Notes: generated by a model from the letters alone, not told the origin. Counted from the first letter of the stretch, positions 16,334-25,730 are shown. The stretch is 64,000 nt of DNA from Streptomyces antarcticus (GCF_026627255.1 NZ_JAPNLM010000012.1:62001-126000); one strand, 5' to 3'. Translations and numbers: made by a program.

Positions 16334-16702
16334 CTAGACCAGTTCCACGCGGATCGGGTCGCCCTCGCGGACGGAGGACAGCAGGCGGGGGTCGCCGTCG
16401 AAGGAGCCGAGCACGTTGCAGGGGCTCGCCAGTCGGCTCTCGCCCGCGCGCGAGATGGGCGTGGGGCCGTAGGGGAGCGCCAGCGCGTCGCCCTCGGTCC
16501 AGAACGCGACGGTGCCGGGATCCACGACCTGCCGGGCGTCGTGCTCCAGGGCCACGGAAACGCCGGTGTCGAAGTAGACCTCCTCGCCCCAGAGGTTGGC
16601 GGAGGCGGAGATCGGAAGGGCCTCGGACAGCGCCTTGCTGGTCGGGGTCTCGTCCAGGGTCGCGGTGAGCTGGCCCGCGGGCCAGGAGATTCGTATCTGC
16701 AT
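16334..16702 (-). CDS. Cyclophilin-like fold protein
   Basis: A 122-aa protein starting MQIRISWPAGQLTATLDETP, resembling the small bacterial cyclophilin-like fold (TM1367/DUF3830 type). Motifs GEEVYFDTGVSVALEHDARQ and VAFWTEGDALALPYGPTPIS are typical of that group. Whether it has peptidyl-prolyl isomerase activity is unknown; the group lacks the classical cyclophilin active site. Start at 16702 (MQIR) is preferred over the ATG three codons upstream on fold grounds. It diverges from cydA, so its promoter lies beside the Rex operator. The gap between it and the hisC-type gene holds imperfect copies of GGTTCGCCGGGCCG. Confidence 0.72.
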   Translation of the reverse strand: MQIRISWPAGQLTATLDETPTSKALSEALPISASANLWGEEVYFDTGVSVALEHDARQVVDPGTVAFWTEGDALALPYGPTPISRAGESRLASPCNVLGSFDGDPRLLSSVREGDPIRVELV

Positions 16703-16782
16703 GGGCCGCATTCAACAATCTGTTGAAGTTGTTGGCTAGGGGTACCCCCCTTCAGAGATCCGAAATGCAGTAGGACATAATG

Positions 16783-16808
16783 CTTGTGAATGTGAACGCG
16801 TTCACAAG
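16783..16808. promoter_or_regulatory. Rex operator upstream of cydA
   Basis: TGTGAACGCGTTCACA (16791-16806) is a perfect match to the Rex operator pattern TGTGAA-n4-TTCACA, and an extra TTGTGAA half-site precedes it at 16784-16790. Rex is the NADH/NAD+-sensing repressor of Streptomyces, and cydABCD is its classical target; oxygen limitation raises NADH and lifts repression. The site sits 79 bp before the cydA start. Confidence 0.92.
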
Positions 16809-16884
16809 CGTGTCCCGCTTCCTCCCGAGTTGAGTGGGATACATCAGGCAATTGCCGCTGTCCCTCACGGCCGAAGGAGATGAC

Positions 16885-18390
16885 GTGGACCTCGCTTTGG
16901 CGCCGGAAACCCTGGCGCGATGGCAGTTCGGCATCACCACCGTCTATCACTTCCTCTTCGTCCCGCTGACGATCTCGCTCGCCGCGCTCACCGCCGGCCT
17001 GCAGACCGCATGGGTGCGATCCGAGAAGGAGAAGTACCTCAGGGCCACGAAGTTCTGGGGCAAGCTCTTCTTGATCAATATCGCGATGGGTGTCGTCACC
17101 GGCATCGTCCAGGAGTTCCAGTTCGGCATGAACTGGTCCGACTACTCGCGGTTCGTCGGTGACGTCTTCGGGGCCCCGCTGGCCTTCGAGGCGCTGATCG
17201 CCTTCTTCTTCGAGTCGACCTTCATCGGTCTGTGGATCTTCGGCTGGGACAAGCTGCCGAAGAAGATCCACCTCGCCTGCATCTGGATGGTGTCCATCGG
17301 CACCATCCTGTCCGCCTACTTCATTCTGGCGGCCAATTCCTGGATGCAGCACCCGGTCGGGTACCGCATCAACGAGGAGCGGGGCCGGGCCGAGCTCACC
17401 GACTTCTGGCTGGTCCTCACCCAGAACACCGCGCTCACCCAGTTCTTCCACACCATCACGGCCGCGTTCCTGGTCGGCGGCGCGTTCATGGCCGGCATCG
17501 CCGCCTTCCACCTGGCCCGCAAGAAGCACATCCCGGTGATGCGCTCCTCGCTGCGGCTCGGCCTGATCGTCATGATCATCGCCGGTATGGGTACGGCCAT
17601 CAGCGGCGACCTGCTCGGCAAGGTCATGTACAAGCAGCAGCCGATGAAGATGGCCGCCGCCGAGGCGCTCTGGGACGGAGAGGCGCCCGCACCCTTCTCG
17701 GTCTTCGCCTACGGAGACGTCGACAAGGGCCACAACAAGGTCGCCATCGAGATCCCCGGCCTGCTCTCGTTCCTTGCCAACGACGACTTCACCTCCTTCG
17801 TCCCCGGCATCAATGACGTCAACAAGGCACAGCAGGAGAAGTTCGGGCCGGGCGACTACCGGCCGAACATCGCCGTGGCCTACTGGGGCTTCCGCTGGAT
17901 GATCGGCTTCGGCATGGCCTCCCTCGGCATCGGAGCGCTGGGGCTGTGGCTGACCCGCAAGAGGTTCATGCTGCCGCCGGGCCTGCGGACCGGTGAGGAC
18001 GAGGTCCCGCACCTGGTCCTCTTCAGGAAGGCCCTGAGCCCCCGCTTCGCCAACCTGTACTGGGTCGTCGCCCTGTGGACGATGGGTTTCCCGCTCATCG
18101 CCAACTCCTGGGGATGGATCTTCACTGAGATGGGCCGCCAGCCGTGGGTGGTCTACGGGGTCCTGCGCACGAGGGACGCCGTCTCGCCGAACGTCTCCCA
18201 GGGCGAGGTCCTCACTTCGATGATCGGCTTCACCCTCCTGTACGCCGTGCTGGCGGTCATCGAGGTCAAGCTCCTCGTCAAGTACGTCAAGGCAGGCCCG
18301 CCCGAACTCACCGAGGCCGATCTCAACCCGCCCACCAAGATCGGTGGGGACGACAAGAACCCCGACCGGCCGATGGCCTTCTCGTACTGA
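16885..18390 (+). CDS. cydA: Cytochrome bd oxidase subunit I
   Basis: Haem-bearing, quinol-oxidising subunit of cytochrome bd, the high-affinity terminal oxidase. The 501-aa product starts VDLALAPETLARWQFGITTV, with the conserved haem-ligand region at the N terminus, nine or so membrane helices, and family blocks FGMNWSDYSRFVGDVFGAPLA, ESTFIGLWIFGWDKLP, AANSWMQHPVGYR and GWIFTEMGRQPW. GTG at 16885 has GGAG six bases upstream; a longer in-frame start at 16834 lacks one. First gene of cydA-cydB-cydCD, 18 bp before cydB, under the Rex operator. Confidence 0.97.
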   Translation: MDLALAPETLARWQFGITTVYHFLFVPLTISLAALTAGLQTAWVRSEKEKYLRATKFWGKLFLINIAMGVVTGIVQEFQFGMNWSDYSRFVGDVFGAPLAFEALIAFFFESTFIGLWIFGWDKLPKKIHLACIWMVSIGTILSAYFILAANSWMQHPVGYRINEERGRAELTDFWLVLTQNTALTQFFHTITAAFLVGGAFMAGIAAFHLARKKHIPVMRSSLRLGLIVMIIAGMGTAISGDLLGKVMYKQQPMKMAAAEALWDGEAPAPFSVFAYGDVDKGHNKVAIEIPGLLSFLANDDFTSFVPGINDVNKAQQEKFGPGDYRPNIAVAYWGFRWMIGFGMASLGIGALGLWLTRKRFMLPPGLRTGEDEVPHLVLFRKALSPRFANLYWVVALWTMGFPLIANSWGWIFTEMGRQPWVVYGVLRTRDAVSPNVSQGEVLTSMIGFTLLYAVLAVIEVKLLVKYVKAGPPELTEADLNPPTKIGGDDKNPDRPMAFSY

Positions 18391-18408
18391 GGCTGAGGAG
18401 TCCACACC

Positions 18409-19410
18409 ATGCAACTCCACGACGTCTGGTTCGTGCTCATCGCCGTCCTGTGGATCGGCTACTTCTTCCTGGAGGGCTTCGACTTCGGAGTCGGGGTCCT
18501 GACCAAGCTGCTCGCCCGCGACCGCACGGAGAAGCGGGTCCTGATCAACACGATCGGGCCCGTGTGGGACGGCAACGAGGTCTGGCTGCTCACTGCCGGC
18601 GGCGCGACCTTCGCGGCCTTCCCCGACTGGTACGCCACCCTCTTCTCCGGCTTCTACCTGCCGCTGCTGCTGATCCTGGTCTGCCTCATCATCCGGGGTG
18701 TCGCCTTCGAATACCGGCACAAGCGCCCCGAGGACAAGTGGCAGACCAACTGGGAGCACGCGATCTTCTGGACCTCGCTGATCCCCGCGTTCCTGTGGGG
18801 CGTGGCGTTCGCCAACATCGTGCGCGGCGTGAAGATCGACCAGGACAAGGAGTACGTCGGGACCTTCCTCGACCTGCTCAACGTGTACTCGATCCTCGGC
18901 GGCCTGGTCACCCTCACCCTGTTCACCTTCCACGGCGCGGTCTTCACCTCGCTCAAGACGGTCGGTGACATCCGGGTCCGCTCACGCCGGCTGGCCACCC
19001 GGCTCGGTGCGGTGACCGCCGTACTGGCCCTGGTCTTCCTGATCTGGACCCAGCTCTCGCGCGGTGACGGAAAGAGCCTGATCGCGATGGCCATCGCGGT
19101 GGCGGCCCTGCTCGGGGCCGTGGGCCTCAACCTGGCCGGCCGCGAGGGATGGTCGTTCGCCCTGTCCGGCATCACCATCGCGGCCGCCGTGGCGATGCTC
19201 TTCCTCACCCTCTTCCCGAACGTCATGCCGTCCTCGCTGAACGACGCCTGGAGCCTCACGGTCACCAACGCCTCGTCCAGCGCCTACACCCTGAAGATCA
19301 TGACCTGGTGCGCGGGAGTGGCCACTCCACTCGTCATGCTCTACCAGGGCTGGACGTACTGGGTGTTCCGCAAGCGGATCGGTACGCAGCACATCGTCGA
19401 CGTGCACTGA
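18409..19410 (+). CDS. cydB: Cytochrome bd oxidase subunit II
   Basis: The 333-aa second subunit. It begins MQLHDVWFVLIAVLWIGYFF and contains LEGFDFGVGVL, GPVWDGNEVWLLTAGGATFA and LVTLTLFTFHGAVF, with eight to nine membrane segments, the normal length and layout for CydB. A GAGGAG lies upstream of ATG 18409, 18 bp after the cydA stop. Co-transcribed with cydA and probably with cydCD, 54 bp downstream. Confidence 0.97.
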   Translation: MQLHDVWFVLIAVLWIGYFFLEGFDFGVGVLTKLLARDRTEKRVLINTIGPVWDGNEVWLLTAGGATFAAFPDWYATLFSGFYLPLLLILVCLIIRGVAFEYRHKRPEDKWQTNWEHAIFWTSLIPAFLWGVAFANIVRGVKIDQDKEYVGTFLDLLNVYSILGGLVTLTLFTFHGAVFTSLKTVGDIRVRSRRLATRLGAVTAVLALVFLIWTQLSRGDGKSLIAMAIAVAALLGAVGLNLAGREGWSFALSGITIAAAVAMLFLTLFPNVMPSSLNDAWSLTVTNASSSAYTLKIMTWCAGVATPLVMLYQGWTYWVFRKRIGTQHIVDVH

Positions 19411-19464
19411 GCCACCCGGAGCCCGGCTCCGGCCCACCTGCCTGACTGACCCTGCCCCTGGGGG

Positions 19465-22400
19465 ATGTTTCACGTGAAACCGATCGACCCGCGCCTGCTC
19501 CGGTACGCCCGCTCCACCCGCCTCTTCCTCGGGGCGGTGGTGGTACTGGGCCTTGCCGGGGCGGGGCTGGTCGTCGGTCAGGCGATGCTGATGGCCGAGA
19601 TCATCGTCGGCGCCTTCGAGGACGGCCTGGACGGAGCGGCGCTGAGGACCCCGCTGATGCTCCTGGCGGCAGTGGCCCTCGGGCGGGCCCTGGTGGCCTG
19701 GCTGACCGAGCTGGCCGCGCACCGGGCGGGCGCGGCGGTCAAGTCCGAACTGCGGGGCCGGCTGCTGGAGCGGGCCGCAGACCTGGGCCCCGGCCGGATC
19801 GACAAGCAGCGGACGGGCTCGCTGGTGGCGCTGGCCACCCGCGGCGTGGACGCCCTCGACGACTACTTCTCGCGCTACCTGCCCCAGCTGGGCCTCGCGG
19901 TGGTGGTGCCGGTGGCGGTGCTGGCCCGGATCGTCACCGAGGACTGGGTGTCGGCCGCCATCATCGTGGTCACGCTCCCCCTGATCCCCCTGTTCATGAT
20001 CCTCATCGGTATGGCCACCCAGTCCCGGATGGACCGCCAGTGGCGGCTGCTCTCCCGGCTGTCGGGGCACTTCCTCGACGTGGTGGCAGGGCTGCCGACC
20101 CTGAAGGTGTTCGGCCGGGCCAAGGCGCAGGCCGAGTCCATCCGAGTGATCACCGACGACTACCGCCGCGCGACGATGCGGACCCTGCGCATCGCCTTCC
20201 TCTCGTCTTTCGCGCTGGAGCTGCTGGCCACCCTGTCGGTGGCCCTGGTGGCCGTGACCATCGGCATGCGGCTGGTCCACGGCGAGCTCGACCTCTACAC
20301 CGGCCTGGTCATCCTGATCCTGGCGCCCGAGGCCTATCTGCCGCTGCGGCAGGTGGGCGCGCAATACCACGCGGCCGCGGAGGGACTGGCGGCCGCGGAG
20401 CAGATCTTCGAGGTCCTGGAGACCTCCGACGCGCAGCCGGGCGGCGAGACCGCCCTGCCCGCCGGCGCCCCCCTGCGGATCGAGATCGACGGGGTCGCCG
20501 TCCGGTACGCAGGCCGTGGCGAGGATTCGCCCGGCCCGGTCTCCCTGGCCGTCGGGCCGGGGGAGTGCGTCGCGCTCACCGGCCCGAGCGGCGCGGGAAA
20601 GTCGACGCTCCTCCAGGTGCTGCTGGGATTCGTGGAACCCACCGCCGGCCGGGTCCGGGTCGCGGGCGTGGACCTGGCCGAGCTGTCGCGCGCCCAGTGG
20701 CGCGAGCAGATCGCCTGGGTGCCTCAGCGGCCGCACCTGTTCGCCGGAACGATCGCCGAGAACGTACGGCTGGCCCGTCCCGGGGCTTCCGAAGCCGAGG
20801 TGGCGGAAGCGCTGCGGAACGCCGGGGCGGAGGAGTTCGTGGCCGCGCTGCCCCTCGGGGCGCGAACCGCGCTGGGCGAGGGCGGCGTGGGGCTGTCCGC
20901 CGGGCAGCGCCAGCGCCTGGCCCTGGCACGGGCGTTCCTGGCGGACCGGCCCGTACTGCTGCTGGACGAGCCGACCGCCGCGCTGGACGGGGAGACCGAG
21001 GCCGGGGTGGTGGACGCCGTACGGCGGCTCGCTGCGGGTCGCACCGTGCTGCTGGTGGTGCACCGGCCGGCGCTGCTCGCCGTCGCGGACCGGGTGGTCC
21101 CGATGGCTGCCGAGGCCGGCCCGGCCCGGCCCCTCCCCCGGACCGTAGCCCCCCCGGCCGCGGTCGGGACGGAGCTCCGGGCGGGCGCACCCGACCCGGA
21201 CGCCGGTGAATGGATCCTCGGCGCCGCGCCCGAGCGGGCGCGGACCGGGGGCGGCACGGACTCGGGCGGGACGGACCCGCTGCGCCGGGTGCGGGCGGTG
21301 GCCAGGGCGTGGCAGGGGCGCTTCCGGCTCGGCCTGCTGCTCGGGGCCCTGGCCGTCGGATGCAGCGTGGGCCTGATGGCCGTGTCCGGCTGGCTGATCT
21401 CGCGGGCCTCCGAACAGCCGCCCGTGCTCTACCTGATGGTGGCCGTCACCGCGACCCGGGCCTTCGGTATGGGGCGGGCCGTCTTCCGGTACGCCGAGAG
21501 GCTCGTCTCGCACGACGCCGTGCTGCGGATGCTCGCAGACCTGCGGGTCTCGGTGTACCGGCGGCTGGAGCGCATCGCCCCGGCTGGGCTGCGCGAGCAC
21601 CGGCGCGGGGACCTGCTGGCCCGGCTGGTCGCCGACGCCGACGCGTTGCAGGACTACTGGCTGCGCTGGCTCCTCCCGGTCGGTACCGCGGTGCTCGTGG
21701 GAACCGGCTCGGTCGCCTTCGCCGCCTGGCTGCTGCCCGAGGCCGGAGCCGTCCTGGCCGTCGGCCTCCTCGCCGCCGGGATCGGGGTGCCGCTCATCAG
21801 CGGGGCGACCGCCCGCCGGTCCGAGCGCCGGCTCGCACCGGCCCGGGGCGCGCTCGCCACCCGGGTGGCCGACCTCCTCACCGGCACCGCGGAGCTGACC
21901 GTCGCCGGCGCGCTGGAGGACCGCAAGGGCCGGGCCCGCGAGAGCGACGGCGTCCTCACGCGCATCGCCGCCCGGGGCGCTGCCGCGACCGGGCTGGGCA
22001 GCGGGTTGTCGGCCCTGATCTGCGGACTCACCGTGCTGGCCGCCGCGGCCGCCGCCGCGAACGCCGTCCACGACGGACGGCTGTCCGGGGTGGCCATGGC
22101 CGTCGCGGTGCTCACCCCCCTCGCCGCCTTCGAGGCGGTCAGTGGCCTTCCGCTCGCGGTCCAGTACCGCCAGCGGGTGCGCCGCAGCGCCGAGCGGGTC
22201 TACGAGGTGATCGACGCGCCGGTTCCGGTCGCCGAGCCGGAGCGGGCCTGCGAGCCGCCCGCCTCGCCCTTCCCCCTGCGGCTGTCGGGGCTCACCGCCC
22301 GGCACCCCGGTCAGGAGCGGGACGCGCTGCGTGGACTGGACCTGACCCTGGAGGCCGGGCGCCGCATCGCCGTCGTCGGCCCCTCCGGCTCCGGCAAGAC

Positions 22401-23025
22401 CACCCTCGCCCAGGTCCTGCTGCGGTTCCTGGACCCCCGCGAGGGCGCGTATACCCTGGGCGGCGCGGACGTGCGCACGCTCGACGGCGACGACGTACGG
22501 GAACGCGTGGGGCTGTGCGCCCAGGACGCCCACATCTTCGACAGCTCGGTGCGGGAGAACCTGCGACTGGCCCGCACCGGGGCGAGCGAGGAGGACCTCA
22601 GGGAGGCACTGGCCGCCGCGCGTCTGCTGGAGTGGGCCGACGGCCTGCCGGACGGGCTGGACACCCTGGTCGGCGAGCACGGCGAGCGGATCTCGGGCGG
22701 CCAGCGCCAGCGTCTCGCCTTGGCCCGGGCGCTGCTCGCGGACTTCCCCGTGCTGGTCCTCGACGAGCCGGCCGAGCACCTGGACCTGGCGACGGCGGAC
22801 GCCCTGACGGCGGACCTGCTGGCCGCGACCGAGGGTCGTACCACCGTGCTGATCACGCACCGGCTGGCCGGCCTGGAGGCGGTCGACGAGGTGCTCGTAC
22901 TGGACCGGGGAGAGGTCGCGCAGCGGGGCGGCTACGCGGAGCTGGCCGCCGCGGAGGGGCCGCTGCGGCGGCTGCTGGAACGGGAGAGGGCAGTGGACCG
23001 GATGGCGGCCGACTTTCCACAGTAA
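19465..23025 (+). CDS. cydCD: Fused CydD-CydC ABC exporter for cytochrome bd assembly
   Basis: Heterodimeric thiol/cysteine-glutathione ABC transporter needed for cytochrome bd assembly, here as one 1186-aa polypeptide, as usual in Streptomyces. It has two transmembrane/ATPase halves in tandem. Half one carries Walker A GPSGAGKSTLL (about residue 373), signature LSAGQRQRLALARA (about 477) and VLLLDEPTAALDG. Half two begins near residue 600 and carries GPSGSGKTTLAQ (about 972), ISGGQRQRLALARA (about 1076) and VLVLDEPAEHLD. A hydrophilic linker (about 550-600) joins them. The ATG at 19465 shares its G with the first base of a parS site, so the protein starts MFHVKPID. The histidine-kinase gene begins 24 bp after the stop. 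Confidence 0.95.
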   Translation: MFHVKPIDPRLLRYARSTRLFLGAVVVLGLAGAGLVVGQAMLMAEIIVGAFEDGLDGAALRTPLMLLAAVALGRALVAWLTELAAHRAGAAVKSELRGRLLERAADLGPGRIDKQRTGSLVALATRGVDALDDYFSRYLPQLGLAVVVPVAVLARIVTEDWVSAAIIVVTLPLIPLFMILIGMATQSRMDRQWRLLSRLSGHFLDVVAGLPTLKVFGRAKAQAESIRVITDDYRRATMRTLRIAFLSSFALELLATLSVALVAVTIGMRLVHGELDLYTGLVILILAPEAYLPLRQVGAQYHAAAEGLAAAEQIFEVLETSDAQPGGETALPAGAPLRIEIDGVAVRYAGRGEDSPGPVSLAVGPGECVALTGPSGAGKSTLLQVLLGFVEPTAGRVRVAGVDLAELSRAQWREQIAWVPQRPHLFAGTIAENVRLARPGASEAEVAEALRNAGAEEFVAALPLGARTALGEGGVGLSAGQRQRLALARAFLADRPVLLLDEPTAALDGETEAGVVDAVRRLAAGRTVLLVVHRPALLAVADRVVPMAAEAGPARPLPRTVAPPAAVGTELRAGAPDPDAGEWILGAAPERARTGGGTDSGGTDPLRRVRAVARAWQGRFRLGLLLGALAVGCSVGLMAVSGWLISRASEQPPVLYLMVAVTATRAFGMGRAVFRYAERLVSHDAVLRMLADLRVSVYRRLERIAPAGLREHRRGDLLARLVADADALQDYWLRWLLPVGTAVLVGTGSVAFAAWLLPEAGAVLAVGLLAAGIGVPLISGATARRSERRLAPARGALATRVADLLTGTAELTVAGALEDRKGRARESDGVLTRIAARGAAATGLGSGLSALICGLTVLAAAAAAANAVHDGRLSGVAMAVAVLTPLAAFEAVSGLPLAVQYRQRVRRSAERVYEVIDAPVPVAEPERACEPPASPFPLRLSGLTARHPGQERDALRGLDLTLEAGRRIAVVGPSGSGKTTLAQVLLRFLDPREGAYTLGGADVRTLDGDDVRERVGLCAQDAHIFDSSVRENLRLARTGASEEDLREALAAARLLEWADGLPDGLDTLVGEHGERISGGQRQRLALARALLADFPVLVLDEPAEHLDLATADALTADLLAATEGRTTVLITHRLAGLEAVDEVLVLDRGEVAQRGGYAELAAAEGPLRRLLERERAVDRMAADFPQ
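19467..19480. promoter_or_regulatory. parS: parS site overlapping the cydCD start codon
   Basis: Exact 14-bp match to GTTTCACGTGAAAC. Its first G is the third base of the cydCD ATG; the site encodes the residues FHVK after Met. ParB binding here could sit on the translation-start region of the transcription unit. Confidence 0.92.
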
Positions 23026-23027
23026 AA

Positions 23028-23043
23028 GGGACTAACTAGTCTC
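23028..23043. promoter_or_regulatory. Imperfect palindrome between cydCD and the histidine kinase
   Basis: GGGACTAACTAGTCTC lies in the 23-bp gap between the cydCD stop and the kinase ATG. Six of eight arm positions pair. It resembles the GGGACT-AGTCCC core of DosR/DevR-type boxes but with a spacing two bases longer, so identity is uncertain. Confidence 0.35.
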
Positions 23044-23048
23044 AAGGG

Positions 23049-24785
23049 ATGTCAGCGCAGGAGTCGCAGCAATCACCGGACGCATCACCCGGAACGCCGG
23101 ACCCGCTGGAGGTCGCCACCCAGGCCACCAGGAGTCTGCAAGGCCTGTCCACGGAGCTCACCGCCCGGGTCCCCCAGCTGCTGGAGGCGATGAGGTCGGT
23201 CGGTACGGGTCTCGAGCTGCACTCCACGCTGGACCGCATCTGCGAGACGGCGGCCGAGCTCGCGGACGCCCGCTACGCGGCGATCGGCGTCGTCGACACG
23301 GAGGGGCGGGGCCTTTCGGACTTTGTCACCTTCGGGATCAGCGCCGAGCTGGCCCGGAAGATCGGCCACCGCCCGGACGGGAAGCGGGGGCTGCTCGGCG
23401 CCCTGATCTCCCACCCGGACACGGTGCACCTGCCCGATCTGACGAAGGACCCGCGCTCGGCCGGATTCCCGGCGCACCACCCGCCCATGAAGACGTTCCT
23501 CGGCGTCCCGATCCGGGTGCAGGGGGAGATCTTCGGCAACCTCTACCTCGCTGAGAAGAACGGCGGCGGCGAGTTCAACGATTACGACGTGCACATGGTC
23601 CGGGTGCTGGCCACCGAGGCGGGCATCGCCATCGGCAACGCCCGGCTGTACGAGGCCGCCACCCAGCGGGAGCGCTGGATCGACGGCTCGGTCGCCGTCA
23701 CCACGGCGCTGCTCTCCGGCGGGGACGCGGACGACGCCCTCGCGGTGGTGGCCGAGCAGGCCCGTCGCCTGGCCGACTCCTCCGCCGGGATCGTCATGCT
23801 TCCCGCCGAGGACGGCGGGATGGAGATCGTCGCCGTCTCGGCCGAGAATCCGGCCACGTCCCTCGGCGTGGTGGTTCCCGCCGAGAGCCCGGTGGTGGAC
23901 AGGCTGCTCCAGGGCGAGGCCGTCTTCGTGGACGACGCGGCCTCCGACCCCCGCATGATCAGCAAGCTGACCAGCCAGTACGGCCCCTGCATGATGCTGC
24001 CGCTGCACAGCGGCGGGCGGGTGCTCGGGGCACTGGTCACTCCCCGGGCCCGCGGCCAGCGCCCGTTCACCGAGGCCGAGCGGACCTTGGCCACGCAGTT
24101 CGCCTCACAGGCGGCGCTCGCGCTGATGATGGCCGAGGCGCAGCGTGACCGGGAGCGGCTCGCCGTGTTCGAGGACCGCGACCGCATCGCGCGAGACCTG
24201 CACGACCTGGTCATCCAGCGGCTTTTCGCCACCGGGATGATGCTGGAGGGAGCTCAGCGCAGATCCATCGTCCCCGAGGTCCGTGACGGTGTCGGCAAAG
24301 CCGTGGACGAGCTGGACGTGACCATCCAGGAGATCCGCACGGCGATCTTCGCACTCCAACAGGGCCCGGCGGAAGCGCCTTCGGGGCTGCGCACACGGGT
24401 GCTGAGAGAGATCAACATGGCCGCGGTGCCGCTGGGCTTCAAGCCCGCGCACCGGTTCCTCGGGCCGATCGACGCCATCGTCGGGGAGCTGGTCGGCAAG
24501 AACTTGATCGCCGCGCTCCGAGAGGCCCTGTCCAATGCCTTCCGGCACGCGGAGGCCTCCCGCATCGAAGTCGTCGTGGACTCCACGATCGCGTTGGCCG
24601 ACGGGCGGCCGGGGGTGCGGCTGGAGGTCGCTGACGATGGTGTGGGCATTCCGGAGGGCGGGCGCCGCAGCGGCCTGCGCAACCTCCGCCGGCGGGCGGA
24701 GTCGCTGGGCGGCGCGAGCTCGTACGGTCCCGGCATCGGTGAGGACGGCGGCGGGACCACCCTGGTCTGGGAGGCCCCGCTCTAG
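23049..24785 (+). CDS. Two-GAF sensor histidine kinase (DevS/DosS-like)
   Basis: A 578-aa cytosolic sensor kinase with no membrane segment. Order: short N-terminal helix, GAF domain 1 (about residues 55-205), GAF domain 2 (about 220-365), HisKA_3 dimerisation domain with DRIARDLHDLVIQRLF (phosphoacceptor His about residue 385), and HATPase_c with an N-box near NLIAALREALSNAFRHAEAS and G-box DDGVGIPEGG. The architecture matches DevS/DosS redox/gas sensors; whether GAF1 binds haem is not shown. No response-regulator gene is in the window, so it is an orphan. ATG at 23049 directly abuts AAGGG, too close for a normal ribosome site, so translation may be leaderless or start-coupled to cydCD. The gene converges on a HAD phosphatase gene. 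Confidence 0.9.
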   Translation: MSAQESQQSPDASPGTPDPLEVATQATRSLQGLSTELTARVPQLLEAMRSVGTGLELHSTLDRICETAAELADARYAAIGVVDTEGRGLSDFVTFGISAELARKIGHRPDGKRGLLGALISHPDTVHLPDLTKDPRSAGFPAHHPPMKTFLGVPIRVQGEIFGNLYLAEKNGGGEFNDYDVHMVRVLATEAGIAIGNARLYEAATQRERWIDGSVAVTTALLSGGDADDALAVVAEQARRLADSSAGIVMLPAEDGGMEIVAVSAENPATSLGVVVPAESPVVDRLLQGEAVFVDDAASDPRMISKLTSQYGPCMMLPLHSGGRVLGALVTPRARGQRPFTEAERTLATQFASQAALALMMAEAQRDRERLAVFEDRDRIARDLHDLVIQRLFATGMMLEGAQRRSIVPEVRDGVGKAVDELDVTIQEIRTAIFALQQGPAEAPSGLRTRVLREINMAAVPLGFKPAHRFLGPIDAIVGELVGKNLIAALREALSNAFRHAEASRIEVVVDSTIALADGRPGVRLEVADDGVGIPEGGRRSGLRNLRRRAESLGGASSYGPGIGEDGGGTTLVWEAPL

Positions 24786-24842
24786 CCCGGGGGCGTCACT
24801 CGCTCTTGGCGACGGGGACGGCACCCCGCCAGGCGGGTCCTC

Positions 24843-25730
24843 TCAGAAGCCCTGCTGCTCCGCCGCCATGATGGCCGCGGTGCGCTCGGCCAGGATGCGC
24901 TCGATGACGACCGCGACCCCGTCCTCGTTGTTGGCGGTCGTACGGCCGGACGCGGCCGCGATCACATCCGGGTGCGCGTTGCCCATCGCGTATGAGGTGC
25001 CCGCCCAGCCGAGCATCTCCACGTCGTTCGGCATGTCACCGAAGGCGACGACCTCGGCCGGTGTGATGCCCCGCTCGGCGCAGCACAGGGCCAGCGTGCT
25101 CGCCTTGGAGACGCCCCGGCCGCTGACCTCCAGGAGGGAGGTCGGACTGGAGCGGGTGATGGACGCGTACGCGCCGGCGGCGGTGCGGGCCAGGGCCAGG
25201 AACTCATCGGGGGCGAGATCGGCGTGGTGCGCAAGCAGCTTGAGTACGGGTGCGGCGCTGTCGTCCGTGTCCTCGTGCAGCAGTTTCTCGGCGCTGGCGA
25301 CCTTGGCACCGGGGTCCTGGAAGAACGGCGGGTACTCGGGTTCGTAGTTGATGCCGGTGGTCAGCTCGACCGCGAACGACGTGCCGGGTGCGGCGGCCCG
25401 AAGGGCATGTACGACAGAGTTCGCCGCTGCCCGGGGAAGCGCCCTGACCTGTACGAACGCCGGTCCTGCGTGGAGGTCGACCACCGCCGCGCCATTGGCG
25501 CAGATCGCGAGTCCGTGGCCGTGCACGTGGTCACTGACCACGCCCATCCACCGTGCCGGTCGGCCGGTCACGAAGAACACCTCGATCCCGGCCTTCTCCG
25601 CGGCGGAGAGCGCGGCGACGGTGCGGGGCGATAGCGACTTGTCGTCGCGCAGCAGGGTGCCGTCGAGATCGGTGGCGATCAGCCGGGGCGTGGGGGTGGG
25701 CCCTTCCGGGCACTGGGGAGCCGAGGTCAC
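24843..25730 (-). CDS. HAD-superfamily (Cof-type) phosphatase, copy 1
   Basis: A 295-aa HAD hydrolase of the Cof/IIB class that should dephosphorylate small phosphorylated metabolites. Motifs: ATDLDGTLLRDD (catalytic Asp pair), FFVTGRPARWM (motif II), SKASTLALCCAERG (Lys, motif III) and VAFGDMPNDVEMLGWAG (motif IV). GTG at 25730 (VTSAPQCPEG) is preferred by family start; ATGs at 25748 and 25769 are open. It is similar in layout to the HAD gene at 43037. It diverges from the luciferase-like gene across a region carrying two parS sites. Confidence 0.85.
   Translation of the reverse strand: MTSAPQCPEGPTPTPRLIATDLDGTLLRDDKSLSPRTVAALSAAEKAGIEVFFVTGRPARWMGVVSDHVHGHGLAICANGAAVVDLHAGPAFVQVRALPRAAANSVVHALRAAAPGTSFAVELTTGINYEPEYPPFFQDPGAKVASAEKLLHEDTDDSAAPVLKLLAHHADLAPDEFLALARTAAGAYASITRSSPTSLLEVSGRGVSKASTLALCCAERGITPAEVVAFGDMPNDVEMLGWAGTSYAMGNAHPDVIAAASGRTTANNEDGVAVVIERILAERTAAIMAAEQQGF

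Noticed and set aside
16183..18933. Very long open frame opposite cydAB
   Set aside because: High-GC antisense artefact; composition Glu/Gln/His-rich without domains, and it lies across well-defined cyd genes.
18982..22860. 1292-codon open frame opposite cydCD
   Set aside because: Mirror of the coding strand in G+C-rich DNA; no recognisable domain.
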